Positions 42,622 through 52,372 of a stretch of DNA of 64,000 bases are shown here, piece after piece. Both the position numbers and the translations under genes were made by a program. Under the pieces are notes generated by a model. That model did not search any database, had not been told where the DNA came from, and saw nothing but the letters and a program-made list of their open reading frames with translations. Position 1 is the first letter of the stretch, and each line of letters starts with the position of its first letter. Source of the stretch: an uncultured bacterium (GTDB lineage Bacteria > Bacillota > Clostridia > Oscillospirales > Oscillospiraceae); the NCBI GenBank assembly GCA_949293245.1, contig CASFCS010000003.1:1-64000 (forward strand), in the 5' to 3' direction.

Positions 42622-44397
42622 TTGAGCGGAACAATCGTAAAGGTCTCCGGCCCGCTGGTGGTGGCCACCGGCCTGGCCGACGCCAACATGTCCGACGTGG
42701 TCCGGGTGGGCGAGCAGCGCCTCATCGGCGAGATCCTCACCATGAACGGCGACTCCGCCGCCATCCAGGTCTATGAGGAGACCTCCGGCCTGGGCCCCGG
42801 CGCCCAGGTGGTCACCACCGGCCTGCCCATGAGCGTGGAGCTGGGCCCCGGCATGATCGAGAACATCTACGACGGCATCCAGCGCCCCCTGGAGGAGATC
42901 ATGAAGAAGGCGGGGAGCAACAACCTGCCCCGGGGCGTGGAGGTGCCCGCCATTGACCGGGAGAAGCTGTGGGAGTTCACCCCCACGGTGAAGCCCGGGG
43001 ACAAGGTGGTGGGGGGCGACGTCATCGGCACCGTCCCCGAGACCGCCGTGGTGCTCCACAAGATCATGGTGCCCCCCACCCTGAAGGGCACCATCAAAAG
43101 CGTGGAGTCGGGCTCCTTCAACGTAACCCAGACCGTGGCGGTGCTCACTACCGAGTTCGGGGAGGACGTGCCCCTCACCATGACCCAGCGCTGGCCCGTC
43201 CGGGTGGGCCGGCCCTATAAGCACAAGTATCCCCCGGTGCGCCCCCTGTCCTCCGGCCAGCGCATCGTGGATACCTTCTTCCCCGTGGCCAAGGGAGGCA
43301 CCGCCGCCATCCCCGGCCCCTTCGGCTCGGGCAAGACCGTGATGCAGCACGCCCTGGCCAAGTGGTCCGACGTGGACATCGTGATCTATATCGGCTGCGG
43401 CGAGCGGGGCAACGAGATGACCGACGTGCTGCGGGAGTTCCCCGAGCTCATCGACCCCCGCACCGGGGAGACCCTGATGAAGCGCACGGTGCTCATCGCC
43501 AACACCTCCGACATGCCCGTGGCCGCCCGTGAGGCCTCCATCTACACCGGCATCACCATCGCCGAGTACTTCCGGGACATGGGCTACGACGTGGCCGTCA
43601 TCGCCGACTCCACCTCCCGCTGGGCCGAGGCCCTGCGCGAGATGTCCGGCCGTCTGGAGGAGATGCCCGGTGAGGAGGGCTACCCCGCCTACCTCTCCAG
43701 CCGCCTGGCCCAGTTCTACGAGCGGGCGGGCTCCGTCTCCTGCCTGGGCAGCGAGGACCGCCGGGGCTCCCTCACCGCGGTGGGGGCCGTGTCCCCCCCG
43801 GGCGGCGACCTGTCCGAGCCCGTCAGCCAGGCCACCATGCGCATCGTGAAGGTGTTCTGGGCCCTGGACGCCTCCCTGGCCTACAAGCGCCACTTCCCCG
43901 CCATCAATTGGCTCAACTCCTACTCCCTGTACCTGGACTCCCTGAAGCCCTGGTTCGACCAGGAGCTGGGCAAGGACTTCATGGCCAACCGGGAGAAGGC
44001 CATGTCCATCCTCCAGCAGGAGGCCAGCCTCAACGAGATTGTCCAGCTGGTGGGCAAGGACTCCCTGTCCCCCGCCGACCAGCTCACCCTGGAGACCGCC
44101 AAGATGGTGCGGGAGGACTTCCTCCAGCAAAACTCCTTCGTGGACATCGACTCCTTCTCCACCTACGACCGGCAGGAGCGGCTGCTCTCCATGATTTTGG
44201 ACTACGACAGGCTGTGCCGCGCCGCCCTGGACAAGGGGGCCGTCCCGGCGGACCTGTTCGCCATTCCCGCCCGGGAGCAGGTGGGCCGGGCCAAGAGCGT
44301 GCCCGAGGATGAGTACGTCCAGGTCTACACCGACATCCGCGCCGCCATGGAGGAGCAGATCGAGGAAGCCGCCGCCAAAGGAGGGGAAGGACTGTGA
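42622..44397 (+). CDS. ntpA: V-type ATP synthase catalytic subunit A
   Basis: 591 residues from TTG 42622, correctly spaced from AAGAAGG. This start gives the standard N-terminus ([17 protein letters not shown]). Walker A is GPFGSGKT (about 232-239), [11 protein letters not shown] carries the catalytic glutamate region, and the V-type 'non-homologous insert' lies before it. It hydrolyses or makes ATP in alternation with B. Despite the 981-bp repeat-filled gap behind F, it has no obvious strong promoter of its own. Confidence 0.96.
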   Translation: MSGTIVKVSGPLVVATGLADANMSDVVRVGEQRLIGEILTMNGDSAAIQVYEETSGLGPGAQVVTTGLPMSVELGPGMIENIYDGIQRPLEEIMKKAGSNNLPRGVEVPAIDREKLWEFTPTVKPGDKVVGGDVIGTVPETAVVLHKIMVPPTLKGTIKSVESGSFNVTQTVAVLTTEFGEDVPLTMTQRWPVRVGRPYKHKYPPVRPLSSGQRIVDTFFPVAKGGTAAIPGPFGSGKTVMQHALAKWSDVDIVIYIGCGERGNEMTDVLREFPELIDPRTGETLMKRTVLIANTSDMPVAAREASIYTGITIAEYFRDMGYDVAVIADSTSRWAEALREMSGRLEEMPGEEGYPAYLSSRLAQFYERAGSVSCLGSEDRRGSLTAVGAVSPPGGDLSEPVSQATMRIVKVFWALDASLAYKRHFPAINWLNSYSLYLDSLKPWFDQELGKDFMANREKAMSILQQEASLNEIVQLVGKDSLSPADQLTLETAKMVREDFLQQNSFVDIDSFSTYDRQERLLSMILDYDRLCRAALDKGAVPADLFAIPAREQVGRAKSVPEDEYVQVYTDIRAAMEEQIEEAAAKGGEGL

Positions 44398-45779
44398 TTC
44401 GGGAATACAGAACCATTCAGGAGATTGCCAGCCCCCTGATGATGGTCAAAATGGTGGAAAACGTCACCTATGACGAGCTGGTGGAGGTGGAGCTGCCCGA
44501 CGGCGGCATCCGCCGGGGCAAGGTGCTGGAGGTCAACGGCGACACCGCCGTGGTGCAGCTGTTCGAGTCCGCCGCCGGCATCAACCTGGCCCAGTCCAAG
44601 GTCCGCTTCCTGGGCCACCCCCTGCGCCTGGGGGTGTCGGGGGACATGCTGGGCCGGGTGTTCAACGGCATGGGCCAGCCCATTGACGGCGGGCCCGACA
44701 TCCTGCCCGAGGAGTACCGGGACATCAACGGCCTGCCCATGAACCCCGCCGCCCGGGACTACCCCAACGAGTTTATCCAGACCGGCGTGAGCACCATCGA
44801 CGGGCTCAACACCCTGGTGCGCGGCCAGAAGCTGCCCATTTTCTCCGGCTCCGGCCTGCCCCACGCCAACCTGGCCGCCCAGATCGCCCGGCAGGCCCGG
44901 GTGCTGGGGGACGACGCGTCCAACTTCGCCGTGGTCTTTGCCGCCATCGGCATCACCTTTGAGGAGTCGGAGTTCTTCGTCCAGGAGTTCAAGCGCACCG
45001 GCGCCATCGACCGGACGGTCCTCTTCTCCAACTTGGCCAACGACCCCGCCGTGGAGCGCATCTCCACCCCCCGCATGGCCCTCACCGCCGCGGAGTACCT
45101 GGCCTTTGAGAAGGACATGCACGTGCTGGTCATCCTCACGGATATCACCAACTACGCCGAGGCCCTCCGTGAGGTGTCCGCCGCCAAGAAGGAGGTCCCC
45201 GGCCGCCGGGGCTTCCCGGGCTATCTGTACACCGACCTTGCCACCATGTACGAGCGGGCCGGCCGGCAGATGGGGAAGAAGGGGTCCATCACCATGATTC
45301 CCATCCTCACCATGCCCGAGGACGACAAGACCCACCCCATCCCCGACCTCACCGGCTATATCACCGAGGGGCAGATTATCCTCTCCCGGGAGCTCTACCG
45401 CAAGGGCATCAATCCCCCCGTGGACGTGCTGCCCTCCCTGTCCCGTCTGAAGGACAAGGGCATCGGCGCCGGGCGCACCCGGGAGGACCACGCCGACACC
45501 ATGAACCAGCTCTTTGCCGCCTACTCCACCGGTAAGGACAACAAGGAGCTGGCCTCCATCCTGGGCGAGGCCGCCCTCACCCCCACGGACCTGCTGTACG
45601 CCAAGTTCGCCGACGAGTTTGAGCGCCGCTATGTGAACCAGGGCTATGAGGAGAACCGCTCCATCCAGGAGACCCTGGATCTGGGGTGGGAGCTGCTGAG
45701 CATCCTGCCCCGGGCGGAGCTCAAGCGCATCAAGCAGAAGCATATCGACAAATATCTGCCCCATCAGGACGAGACCTAA
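44394..45779 (+). CDS. ntpB: V-type ATP synthase subunit B
   Basis: A 461-residue non-catalytic nucleotide-binding-like subunit with a GTG start overlapping the stop of A. Its P-loop region is degenerate ([18 protein letters not shown]), as is normal for B. The segments [20 protein letters not shown] and [20 protein letters not shown] are highly conserved in the family. Confidence 0.96.
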   Translation: MIREYRTIQEIASPLMMVKMVENVTYDELVEVELPDGGIRRGKVLEVNGDTAVVQLFESAAGINLAQSKVRFLGHPLRLGVSGDMLGRVFNGMGQPIDGGPDILPEEYRDINGLPMNPAARDYPNEFIQTGVSTIDGLNTLVRGQKLPIFSGSGLPHANLAAQIARQARVLGDDASNFAVVFAAIGITFEESEFFVQEFKRTGAIDRTVLFSNLANDPAVERISTPRMALTAAEYLAFEKDMHVLVILTDITNYAEALREVSAAKKEVPGRRGFPGYLYTDLATMYERAGRQMGKKGSITMIPILTMPEDDKTHPIPDLTGYITEGQIILSRELYRKGINPPVDVLPSLSRLKDKGIGAGRTREDHADTMNQLFAAYSTGKDNKELASILGEAALTPTDLLYAKFADEFERRYVNQGYEENRSIQETLDLGWELLSILPRAELKRIKQKHIDKYLPHQDET

Positions 45780-45791
45780 GGAGGTGGGCCC

Positions 45792-46496
45792 ATGGCAGGA
45801 ACCGTTGTCAACCCCACCCGAATGGAGCTCACCCGCCTGAAAAACAAGCTGAAAACCGCCCAGCGGGGCCATAAGCTGCTGAAAGACAAGCGGGACGAGC
45901 TGATGAAGCAGTTTCTGGACACGGTGCGGGAGGTGCGCACCCTCCGGGCCCAGGTGGAGGCGGAGCTCATGCGGGTCCACGGCTCCTTCACCGTGGCCTC
46001 CGCCCTCATGAGCGGCCCCGCCCTGGAGAGCGCCCTGCTGTGCCCCAAGCAGGGGGTGGACCTGGACATGACCTTCCAGAACGTCATGTCGGTGAACGTC
46101 CCCGTGTACCACTACCACACCCGCAGCCAGTCCGAGGGGGACATCTTCCCCTACGGCTTTGCCGCCACCTCCGGCGAGCTGGACGACGCGGTGGAGGCCC
46201 TGGGGCAGGTGTTTCAGAACATGCTCCAGCTGGCCCAGATCGAAAAGACCGCCCAGCTCCTGGCGGAGGAGATCGAAAAGACCCGCCGCCGGGTGAACGC
46301 CCTGGAGTACGTGATGATCCCCCAGATGCAGGAGTCCATCAAGTATATCACCATGAAGCTGGACGAGAACGAGCGGTCCAACACCATCCGCCTGATGAAG
46401 GTGAAGGACATGCTCCTCCAGGAGGCCCTGGAGGAGCAGCGCCAGCGGGACGCCCAGGCCCTGGAGGCCTTCCGCGCCCGGACCGAGCAGGTGTGA
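45792..46496 (+). CDS. ntpD: V-type ATP synthase subunit D
   Basis: A 234-residue rotor shaft forming a long antiparallel coiled coil: N-terminal PTRMELTRLKNKLKTAQRGH, then KLLKDKRDEL, and C-terminal RRRVNALEYVMIPQMQ. Last gene of the operon, preceded by AAGGAGG and followed by a strong terminator. Confidence 0.95.
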   Translation: MAGTVVNPTRMELTRLKNKLKTAQRGHKLLKDKRDELMKQFLDTVREVRTLRAQVEAELMRVHGSFTVASALMSGPALESALLCPKQGVDLDMTFQNVMSVNVPVYHYHTRSQSEGDIFPYGFAATSGELDDAVEALGQVFQNMLQLAQIEKTAQLLAEEIEKTRRRVNALEYVMIPQMQESIKYITMKLDENERSNTIRLMKVKDMLLQEALEEQRQRDAQALEAFRARTEQV

Positions 46497-46513
46497 CCCT
46501 TTGCTGTCCATCC

Positions 46514-46550
46514 AAGCCGCCCGCCCCCGACACGGGGCGGGCGGCTTTTG
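46514..46550 (+). terminator. Terminator of the V-ATPase operon
   Basis: AAGCCGCCCGCCCC pairs with GGGGCGGGCGGCTT and TTTT follows. Confidence 0.88.
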
Positions 46551-46553
46551 CCA

Positions 46554-46572
46554 TGTCAACCGCCGGTTGACA
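46554..46572. promoter_or_regulatory. Perfect palindrome upstream of the XRE membrane regulator
   Basis: TGTCAACCG-C-CGGTTGACA is a perfect 19-base inverted repeat lying 20 bases before the candidate promoter of the next gene. It is a plausible autoregulatory operator; it overlaps nothing else. Confidence 0.5.
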
Positions 46573-46591
46573 CATTGTCAGGGGGGGCTCC

Positions 46592-46621
46592 TTGCCAAAC
46601 CCGGGGCCTTTGGGCTACACT
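46592..46621 (+). promoter_or_regulatory. Candidate promoter of the XRE membrane regulator
   Basis: TTGCCA (46592-46597) and TACACT (46616-46621) are separated by 18 bases and followed by the gene at 46679. Confidence 0.5.
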
Positions 46622-46678
46622 TTGGGTAAGAGGAGGCCCGGCGCGGCCGCCTTACCACAAGTGAAGGAGGTACGGCTC

Positions 46679-47467
46679 ATGGCGGCATGGGAAAAAGGAG
46701 AAGGGGCCCCCACCCTGGGGCGGAGGATCCAGGAGGGCCGCGTCCGGCTGGGCCTGTCCCAGGAGGGGCTGGGGGACAGGCTGGGGGTGTCCCGCCAGGC
46801 GGTGAGCAAGTGGGAGGCCGACGCCGCCGTGCCCGACACGGACAAGCTCATCGCCCTCTCCCGGCTGTTCGGCGTGACCCTCAATCAGCTGCTCCGGGTG
46901 GAGGGCCCCCCGGAGGCCGGGGGAGAGGCCCCGGAGGAGCAGCGGCCCGCCCCGGAGGAGGCCCCGCCGGTCCGCCGGGGGCTGGGGGTACGGGGGGCCG
47001 CCCTGCTGGCTGTGGTGTGCCTGCTGGCGGGGGCCGCCGCCGGGGCCGGGGCAGCCCTGACGGCCCTGGGGGGCCTGGAGGAGCGGGTGGCCGCCCTGGA
47101 GGAGACGGCCTCCGCCCCCGACCCGGGGGAGCTGGCAGCCAGCTGGGAATTGTCCGCCGGGCAGAGCTATGTGGAGCAGGGCGTGGCCGTGACGGACCTG
47201 AATGTCCAGCTCACCCTGGCCCGGTACGACCCGGAGGAGGAGCTGGAGGTCTTTCTCCAGGCGGCGGGCCAGAACGGCACGGTGGTCCGGGCGGAGGCAC
47301 AGGAGCGGGGCGGCGGGGTGTATACCGGCACCCTGGCCCTCCCCCAGGGGAGCAGCGGCACCCTGGCGGCGGGCTTTTACAGGGACGGGGTGGAGTACCT
47401 CCAGCCCCTGGTGCGCATCTTCTCGGTGGAAGAAAACGGGCTCAGCTGGGCAGAGCTGGAGTCCTGA
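46679..47467 (+). CDS. XRE-family regulator with one membrane helix and exposed C-terminal domain
   Basis: 262 residues from ATG 46679. The N-terminal HTH (about 12-70; RIQEGRVRLGLSQEGLGD, then SRQAVSKWE) is followed by a Pro/Glu linker, a membrane helix (about 103-126; GAALLAVVCLLAGAAAGAGA) and an extracytoplasmic beta-rich region with no known family. This architecture suits a one-component envelope sensor. A perfect palindrome lies upstream. Confidence 0.85.
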   Translation: MAAWEKGEGAPTLGRRIQEGRVRLGLSQEGLGDRLGVSRQAVSKWEADAAVPDTDKLIALSRLFGVTLNQLLRVEGPPEAGGEAPEEQRPAPEEAPPVRRGLGVRGAALLAVVCLLAGAAAGAGAALTALGGLEERVAALEETASAPDPGELAASWELSAGQSYVEQGVAVTDLNVQLTLARYDPEEELEVFLQAAGQNGTVVRAEAQERGGGVYTGTLALPQGSSGTLAAGFYRDGVEYLQPLVRIFSVEENGLSWAELES

Positions 47468-47494
47468 GGGCGTCGGGCGCCGCCCGCTGCGCTG

Positions 47495-47524
47495 AAGCGG
47501 CCGCCTTCGGGCGGCCGCTTTTCC
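47495..47524 (+). terminator. Terminator after the XRE membrane regulator
   Basis: AAGCGGCCGCC pairs with GGCGGCCGCTT around a TTCG tetraloop, followed by TT. Confidence 0.82.
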
Positions 47525-47625
47525 CTTGTGCTCCTGGGTGTGATAAAATCGTTTTCAACCAAACAGAATCTTGCCGCAACCGCCGGGGGATTTTCCGGTC
47601 ATAACAGGTGAGGAGAGAGGAGGGG

Positions 47626-48192
47626 ATGGCCTTGGAGGACGGGAAGATCGTGGAGGGGCTGTGGCAGCGCCGGGAGGAGGCCCTGGCGGAGTGCCGGGAG
47701 AAGTACGGCCCCCTGTGCACCGCCATCGCCCGCAACATCCTGGGCAGCCGGGAGGACGCGGAGGAGTGCGCCGGGGACACCTGGCTGCGGGCCTGGCAGG
47801 CCATCCCGCCCCAGCGCCCCCGGGACCTGGGGGCCTTTCTCAGCCGCATCACCCGCAACCTGGCCCTCAACCGCCTGGAGGCCCGCCGGGCCCAAAAGCG
47901 GGGGAGCGGCCAGGGGGAGCTGGCCCTGGAGGAGCTGCTGGAGTGCCTCCCCGGCGGGGAGAGTCCCGAGGGGGCGGCCCAGGCCGCCGAGCTGGAGGGG
48001 GCGGTGAACCGCTTTCTGGCGGCCCTGGACCGGCGCAGCCGGGTGATCTTCCTGCGGCGGTACTGGTATCTGGAGCCCCTGGGGGACATCGCCCGCGCCC
48101 TGGGGGTCACGGTGGGGGGCGTGAAGGCCAGCCTCCACCGCACCCGGAAAAAGCTGCGGGCCCATCTGGAACAGGAGGGATTTCTGCCATGA
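47626..48192 (+). CDS. ECF-type sigma-70 factor
   Basis: 188 residues from ATG 47626 with GGAGAGAGGAGGGG upstream. Region 2 (GPLCTAIARNILGSREDAEE then CAGDTWLRAWQ) and region 4 (LDRRSRVIFLRRYWYLEPLG then DIARALGVTVGGVKASL) are both present. The stop overlaps the start of the next gene (ATGA), a membrane protein that is its probable regulator. Target promoters are unknown. Confidence 0.92.
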   Translation: MALEDGKIVEGLWQRREEALAECREKYGPLCTAIARNILGSREDAEECAGDTWLRAWQAIPPQRPRDLGAFLSRITRNLALNRLEARRAQKRGSGQGELALEELLECLPGGESPEGAAQAAELEGAVNRFLAALDRRSRVIFLRRYWYLEPLGDIARALGVTVGGVKASLHRTRKKLRAHLEQEGFLP

Positions 48193-49190
48193 AGAGTATG
48201 ACGCTGCTGCGGGCCCTGGGGGGGGCGGAGGACCGCTACCTGCTGGAGTGCCGGGCGGAGGTCCGCCGCCGCCCGGGCCGGGGACTGGGAGCCCTGGCGG
48301 CTCTGGCAGCCTGCGGCTGCCTGGCGGCGGGGCTGTACCTGGGGTGGGGGTATTGGAGCGCCGGACAGGAGCTAGGGGTGGAGGACCTGCCCCCCTCCCA
48401 GCCGCCGGTGTCCGCCGCCGTCACCGCCCCGGAGCTGGCCCTCAACCCCCTGTCGGCGGGGCCGGAGGAGAGCGGGGGGGTGTACGCTCTGTACAACCTG
48501 TCCCCTGAGGACTTCGTCCCCATGACGGAGGAGGAGCTGCTGGACCTCTTCGGGGCGGAGCTGCCGGTGGAGGAGCTGCTGCCCGGTTTCACCGCCCAGC
48601 CCGGGGAGGAGACGCCGGGGATCTACCGCCGGGAGGGGGGCGAGGTGTACTTCGCCGTCCACACCTTCTCCTTTGCCTCCCCGGAGGGGGGGACTCTCTC
48701 CGTGACCCTGGCCCAGGCGCCCCAGATGGTGAGTTCCCTGTCCGGCGGCCAGACCCTGGCCTTTACGGAGGTGAACGGCCGCGCCCTGGCGGTGTTCTCC
48801 CAGGGGGAAGGGACACTGTGGACCCAGTTTTACCAGGGGGGCCTGTGCTGGACCCTCCTGGGGGAGAACCTGGGGGAGGAGACCTTCGCCCGGGCCCTGG
48901 CGGGGCTGGTGGAGGAGGGAAATACGGCGGGGACCCACACCTGGCGGGGGACTGTATCCACCCTGGGGGTGTCCTATGTCCAGGAGGGGGGCGTGGAGAC
49001 CTTTGACCACGCCTATATGACCGTGGAGCTGGAGGGGGCCCCCTGGCCCCATGTGATGGTAGACCTGACGGAGGAGGAGGCCGCCGCCTTTGCCCGGGGG
49101 GATGGGGTGTCCCTCACCTTTGCGGGGGAGCCCGCCACGTCCTTCCGCCTGTGGGCGGACCAGGTGGAGGCCGTCACCCCCCTGACATAA
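48189..49190 (+). CDS. Membrane partner of the ECF sigma factor (putative anti-sigma)
   Basis: 333 residues, translationally coupled to the sigma gene. The short cytoplasmic part (about 1-33) is followed by a membrane helix (about 34-58; ALAALAACGCLAAGLYLGWG) and a long extracytoplasmic region with a DUF4367-like beta-rich appearance. The cytoplasmic part is too short for a classical zinc anti-sigma domain and no HxxxCxxC is present. Anti-sigma function is inferred from gene order. Confidence 0.75.
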   Translation: MKSMTLLRALGGAEDRYLLECRAEVRRRPGRGLGALAALAACGCLAAGLYLGWGYWSAGQELGVEDLPPSQPPVSAAVTAPELALNPLSAGPEESGGVYALYNLSPEDFVPMTEEELLDLFGAELPVEELLPGFTAQPGEETPGIYRREGGEVYFAVHTFSFASPEGGTLSVTLAQAPQMVSSLSGGQTLAFTEVNGRALAVFSQGEGTLWTQFYQGGLCWTLLGENLGEETFARALAGLVEEGNTAGTHTWRGTVSTLGVSYVQEGGVETFDHAYMTVELEGAPWPHVMVDLTEEEAAAFARGDGVSLTFAGEPATSFRLWADQVEAVTPLT

Positions 49191-49196
49191 GACACA

Positions 49197-49240
49197 AAAG
49201 GGTCCGGCTGCCTGCCATCAAGCAAGCAGCCGGACCCTTT
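49197..49240 (+). terminator. Terminator after the sigma/anti-sigma pair
   Basis: AAAGGGTCCGGCTGC pairs with GCAGCCGGACCCTTT, a perfect 15-bp stem. Confidence 0.82.
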
Positions 49241-49350
49241 CATCAAAAATGTTACCAAAAGTTTGTTGCGCCGCCTTCTTCCAATCTGGTAAAATATTCT
49301 CAGATAGAGGAGATCGAGATGAGGCCTTTGGAAGAAAGGAGGGGTCGGTC

Positions 49351-49881
49351 ATGCTGCTGATCTATCTGATCTGGAGGACAGCTCCCCAGGGGGTGCTGCT
49401 GTGTCTGCCCGCGGCGGCGGTCTTTGCCGGGGCGCTGGTGACGGCGGCGGTCCTCCGGGACCGCCGGGCGGTGGAAGTGGGGCAGGTGCTGGCCGCGGCG
49501 GCGGGGGTGAGTTTGCTGCTGGGGCTGGTGAGCTTTTACCTGTCCCCTGTCCTGGGGTGGTTGGCCTGCGCCTTCCTGCTGCCCGTCGCCGGGCCCATCC
49601 TGGGGGCGGCAATCTGGCGGAAGAGCAAAAAGGGCCGCATTGCCGGGGCGGGTGGCCTTCTGGGGGCGGTGGTGTACGCCGTGACGGCCTTCCCCCTGCT
49701 GTGCGTGGACGCCATGTCCGGGGGCGGTGGCGCCATGGACCTGGGGGTGGGGATCGCCATCCTCTTTATGACCGCCTTTACCTTCGGCATCGCCCTGGAG
49801 GGCCTGCTGTGGACAGTGGTGATCGTGCGCGCCGGGGCCAAAGGGCGGAAGGCTGACCAAACCCAATCAAAAGCGGACTGA
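49351..49881 (+). CDS. Hypothetical multi-pass membrane protein
   Basis: 176 residues from ATG 49351 (GAAAGGAGGGG). Four to five hydrophobic segments (about 5-35, 45-65, 70-85, 98-120, 127-155) and a short basic C-terminus. No family recognised. Single gene between two terminator regions. Confidence 0.75.
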   Translation: MLLIYLIWRTAPQGVLLCLPAAAVFAGALVTAAVLRDRRAVEVGQVLAAAAGVSLLLGLVSFYLSPVLGWLACAFLLPVAGPILGAAIWRKSKKGRIAGAGGLLGAVVYAVTAFPLLCVDAMSGGGGAMDLGVGIAILFMTAFTFGIALEGLLWTVVIVRAGAKGRKADQTQSKAD

Positions 49882-49929
49882 GAAAATGCCCGGGGGTGAC
49901 CGGGCTTACCTGGAGCGGCTGTATTGGGC

Positions 49930-50070
49930 GGCCCGGTCCTGCGGGGCGATGGGGACATCGCCCCCTACGGAGGGGGACGAACCCCCCACGGTTCCACAGG
50001 CCCTGGCAATCCCGGCAGCCCCGCCCCTACCCAAGGGGGGAAAGCCCCCCGCAAAAAGATCACGGGCTGC
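49930..50070. repeat. Short palindromic repeats (GGGGCGATGGGGACATCGCCCC type)
   Basis: The segment at about 49945-49970 (GGGGCGATGGGGACATCGCCCC) and the CCCCTAC-rich stretch after it match the palindromes at 42438-42466 and 61665-61690. No gene lies in 49882-50162. Confidence 0.6.
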
Positions 50071-50100
50071 CCCCAGCCCATCCAGTTTATCAGACGAAAC

Positions 50101-50131
50101 GGCGCCCCGGCGGGAATCCCGCCGGGGCGCG
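50101..50131 (-). terminator. Terminator of the esterase gene
   Basis: GGCGCCCCGGCGGG pairs with CCCGCCGGGGCGC (loop AAT). Confidence 0.72.
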
Positions 50132-50162
50132 CTGTGCGCTGTGTATGGTGGATGTACGCCCC

Positions 50163-50909
50163 TCAGCCGTCCTGGAGGACGTAGGGCAGGAAGTAGCGGA
50201 TCTGCTTGCGCCACCAGGGCCAGTCGTGGTTCACGTCCCGGCCCCAGTAGTCCACCCAGGCGTGGATGCCCTTCTCCCGCAGGATGGGCTCCAGCCGGCG
50301 GGTGCCCGCCAGGAGGGTGTCCTCCCAGGCGCCCTGGCCCACGCAGATGCAGATCTTGCTGTGGTTGTACAGGTCGATGTAGGGGTGGTCCTTGGGCATC
50401 CCCGCCAGGGACACGCAGGGGTCGTTGGCGTAGACCACCTCGTCCATATAGCCGCCGTACATGTCGTGGGTGTCGTACACCCCGGACAGGGCGATCAGGC
50501 TGTCAAAGAGGTCGGGCCGGCGGAAGAAGAAGTTGGCCGCGTGGTAGGCCCCCATGGAAAAGCCCGTGGACAGCAGCGCCCGGCTGCTCCCCGAGATCTC
50601 ATGGATGCGGGGCACCAGCTCGTCCACCACATAGCGGTACCACTGCTCGTGGAGGCGGACCCGGCTGTAGGGGTTGCCGTGGATGGCGGAGACAGTTTCG
50701 CTGTCAATGGTGTCCACGGTGAACAGCTGGATTTTGCCGTCCTCCAGATAGTCCCCCAGGGTATCCAGCATGTCGAATCCTTCCCAGTCGAAGTAGCGCC
50801 CGTTCTGACAGGGCACCGCCAGGACCGGCTTGCCGGCGTGGCCGTAGGCCTTGAACTCCATGTCGCGGCCCAGGGCGGGGCTGTATTCCTTGTAGTATTC
50901 GATCTTCAT
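50163..50909 (-). CDS. Esterase, S-formylglutathione hydrolase/esterase D-like fold
   Basis: A 248-residue cytoplasmic alpha/beta hydrolase with a GGAGGG site. The nucleophile elbow is TGFSMGAYHA (S118) and the probable catalytic histidine is H228 in VNHDWPWW. The pattern is that of the putative esterase family (PF00756-like) often called 'esterase' in Clostridia. Natural substrate unknown. It diverges from the ATP-grasp gene. Confidence 0.85.
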   Translation of the reverse strand: MKIEYYKEYSPALGRDMEFKAYGHAGKPVLAVPCQNGRYFDWEGFDMLDTLGDYLEDGKIQLFTVDTIDSETVSAIHGNPYSRVRLHEQWYRYVVDELVPRIHEISGSSRALLSTGFSMGAYHAANFFFRRPDLFDSLIALSGVYDTHDMYGGYMDEVVYANDPCVSLAGMPKDHPYIDLYNHSKICICVGQGAWEDTLLAGTRRLEPILREKGIHAWVDYWGRDVNHDWPWWRKQIRYFLPYVLQDG

Positions 50910-51031
50910 GGTCCATCCCTCCTTCGGGGTAATTTCTCTGTCTTTATCCTACCATATCGCCTGCCCGCCCGCAAGACCCTTCCGCCCCCTCGTCAAAAGA
51001 ACACAAAAAGGCCCGGCGCCTTGGAAAACCC

Positions 51032-51059
51032 TTGCAATTACCAAAGAACTGTGTATAAT
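51032..51059 (+). promoter_or_regulatory. Promoter of the ATP-grasp gene
   Basis: TTGCAA (51032-51037) and TATAAT (51054-51059) with a 16-base spacer. Confidence 0.75.
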
Positions 51060-51097
51060 TTATCACTGTAAAGCGACAAGAAGAGAGGATGGTCTCT

Positions 51098-52291
51098 GTG
51101 AATTTTGTGTTTATGTCCCCCAATTTTCCCGAGGGGTACCGGTATTTTTGCATGCGCCTCAAGGAGAACGGCGCCACGGTGCTGGGGGTGGGGGACTGCC
51201 CCTATGACCAGCTGCACCCTGAGCTTCAGGAGGCCCTGACGGAGTACTACAAGGTGGACACCCTGGAGGACTACGACCAGTGCCTCCGGGCGGTGGGCTA
51301 CTTCACCGGCAAGTACGGCAAAATCGACTGGCTGGAGAGCAACAACGAGTACTGGCTGGAGCAGGACGCCGCCCTGCGCACCGACTTCAACATCACCAGC
51401 GGGGTGAAGTCCGCGGATATCCTGCCCTTCAAGAGCAAGATGACCATGAAGCGCTACTTCGCCGCCGCCGGAGTGCCCGCCGCCCGGTACATCCCCGTCA
51501 CCGACCTGGCCGCGGCGGAGGAGTTCATTGCCCAGGTGGGCTACCCCGTCATCGTCAAGCCGGACAACGGCGTGGGGGCCAACGCCACCTACCGCCTGGA
51601 CGGCAGGGAGGCCCTGGAGGGCTTCTTCGCCCAGCTGCCGGCGGTGCAGTACGTCATGGAGGAGTACGTGGCCGGGGCGGTCACCACCTACGACGGGGTG
51701 GTCAACTCCCAGGGGGAGGTGCTCTACGCCGCCAGCCATATCTCCCCCGACTCCATCATGGACATGGCCAACGAGGGCACCCCCTGCTCCTACTATGTGG
51801 ACCGGGACATGCCCCCCGAGGTGGAGGCCGCCGGCAAGGCGGTGCTCAAGGCCTTCGGGGTGAAGAGCCGCTTCTTCCACCTGGAGTTTTTCCGCCTCAC
51901 GGAGGACCACCCGGGCCTGGGCAAGGCGGGGGACATTGTGGCCCTGGAGGTGAACATGCGCCCCGCCGGGGGCTTCACGCCGGACATGCTCAACTTTGCC
52001 GGCAGCGTGGACGTGTACCAGATCTGGGCGGACATGGTGGTGTACGACAGGCTGGTCCACACCTACCAGGGGGAACGGCACTACTGCGTGTACACCGGGC
52101 GGCGGGACTATGTGGCCTACGACCTGCCCCAGTGGGAGCTGGAGCGGCGGTACGCCTCCGCTCTGCGCCTCACCACCCGGATGCCCGACGCCCTCTCGTG
52201 CACCATGGGCAACCAGGTGTGCATCGCCTGCTTCGACACCCTGGAGGAGGTCAAGGGCTTTATTGACGACGCCTTCCGGGTGCAGGGCTGA
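51098..52291 (+). CDS. ATP-grasp family carboxylate-amine ligase of unknown substrate
   Basis: 397 residues from GTG 51098; this start is nine bases from AGAGAGG, whereas ATG 51089 touches it. The N-terminus MNFVFMSPNFPEGYRYFC is the usual start of this group. ATP-grasp elements include KSKMTMKRYFAAAGVPAARY, VGYPVIVKPDNGVGA, the VMEEYVAG hinge and metal-binding VALEVNMRPAGGF. Enzymes of this fold join a carboxylate to an amine or thiol with ATP. The substrate cannot be read from sequence. Confidence 0.86.
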   Translation: MNFVFMSPNFPEGYRYFCMRLKENGATVLGVGDCPYDQLHPELQEALTEYYKVDTLEDYDQCLRAVGYFTGKYGKIDWLESNNEYWLEQDAALRTDFNITSGVKSADILPFKSKMTMKRYFAAAGVPAARYIPVTDLAAAEEFIAQVGYPVIVKPDNGVGANATYRLDGREALEGFFAQLPAVQYVMEEYVAGAVTTYDGVVNSQGEVLYAASHISPDSIMDMANEGTPCSYYVDRDMPPEVEAAGKAVLKAFGVKSRFFHLEFFRLTEDHPGLGKAGDIVALEVNMRPAGGFTPDMLNFAGSVDVYQIWADMVVYDRLVHTYQGERHYCVYTGRRDYVAYDLPQWELERRYASALRLTTRMPDALSCTMGNQVCIACFDTLEEVKGFIDDAFRVQG

Positions 52292-52303
52292 CAGGGAGAC
52301 CAC

Positions 52304-52335
52304 CGGGCCGGAGCTTTGCAGCTCCGGCCCCTTTT
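52304..52335 (+). terminator. Terminator after the ATP-grasp gene
   Basis: GGGCCGGAGC pairs with GCTCCGGCCC (loop TTTGCA) and CTTTT follows. Confidence 0.85.
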
Positions 52336-52372
52336 ACCCCGGGCACGCCCGGGAAGAGGAGGGGCTATTATA

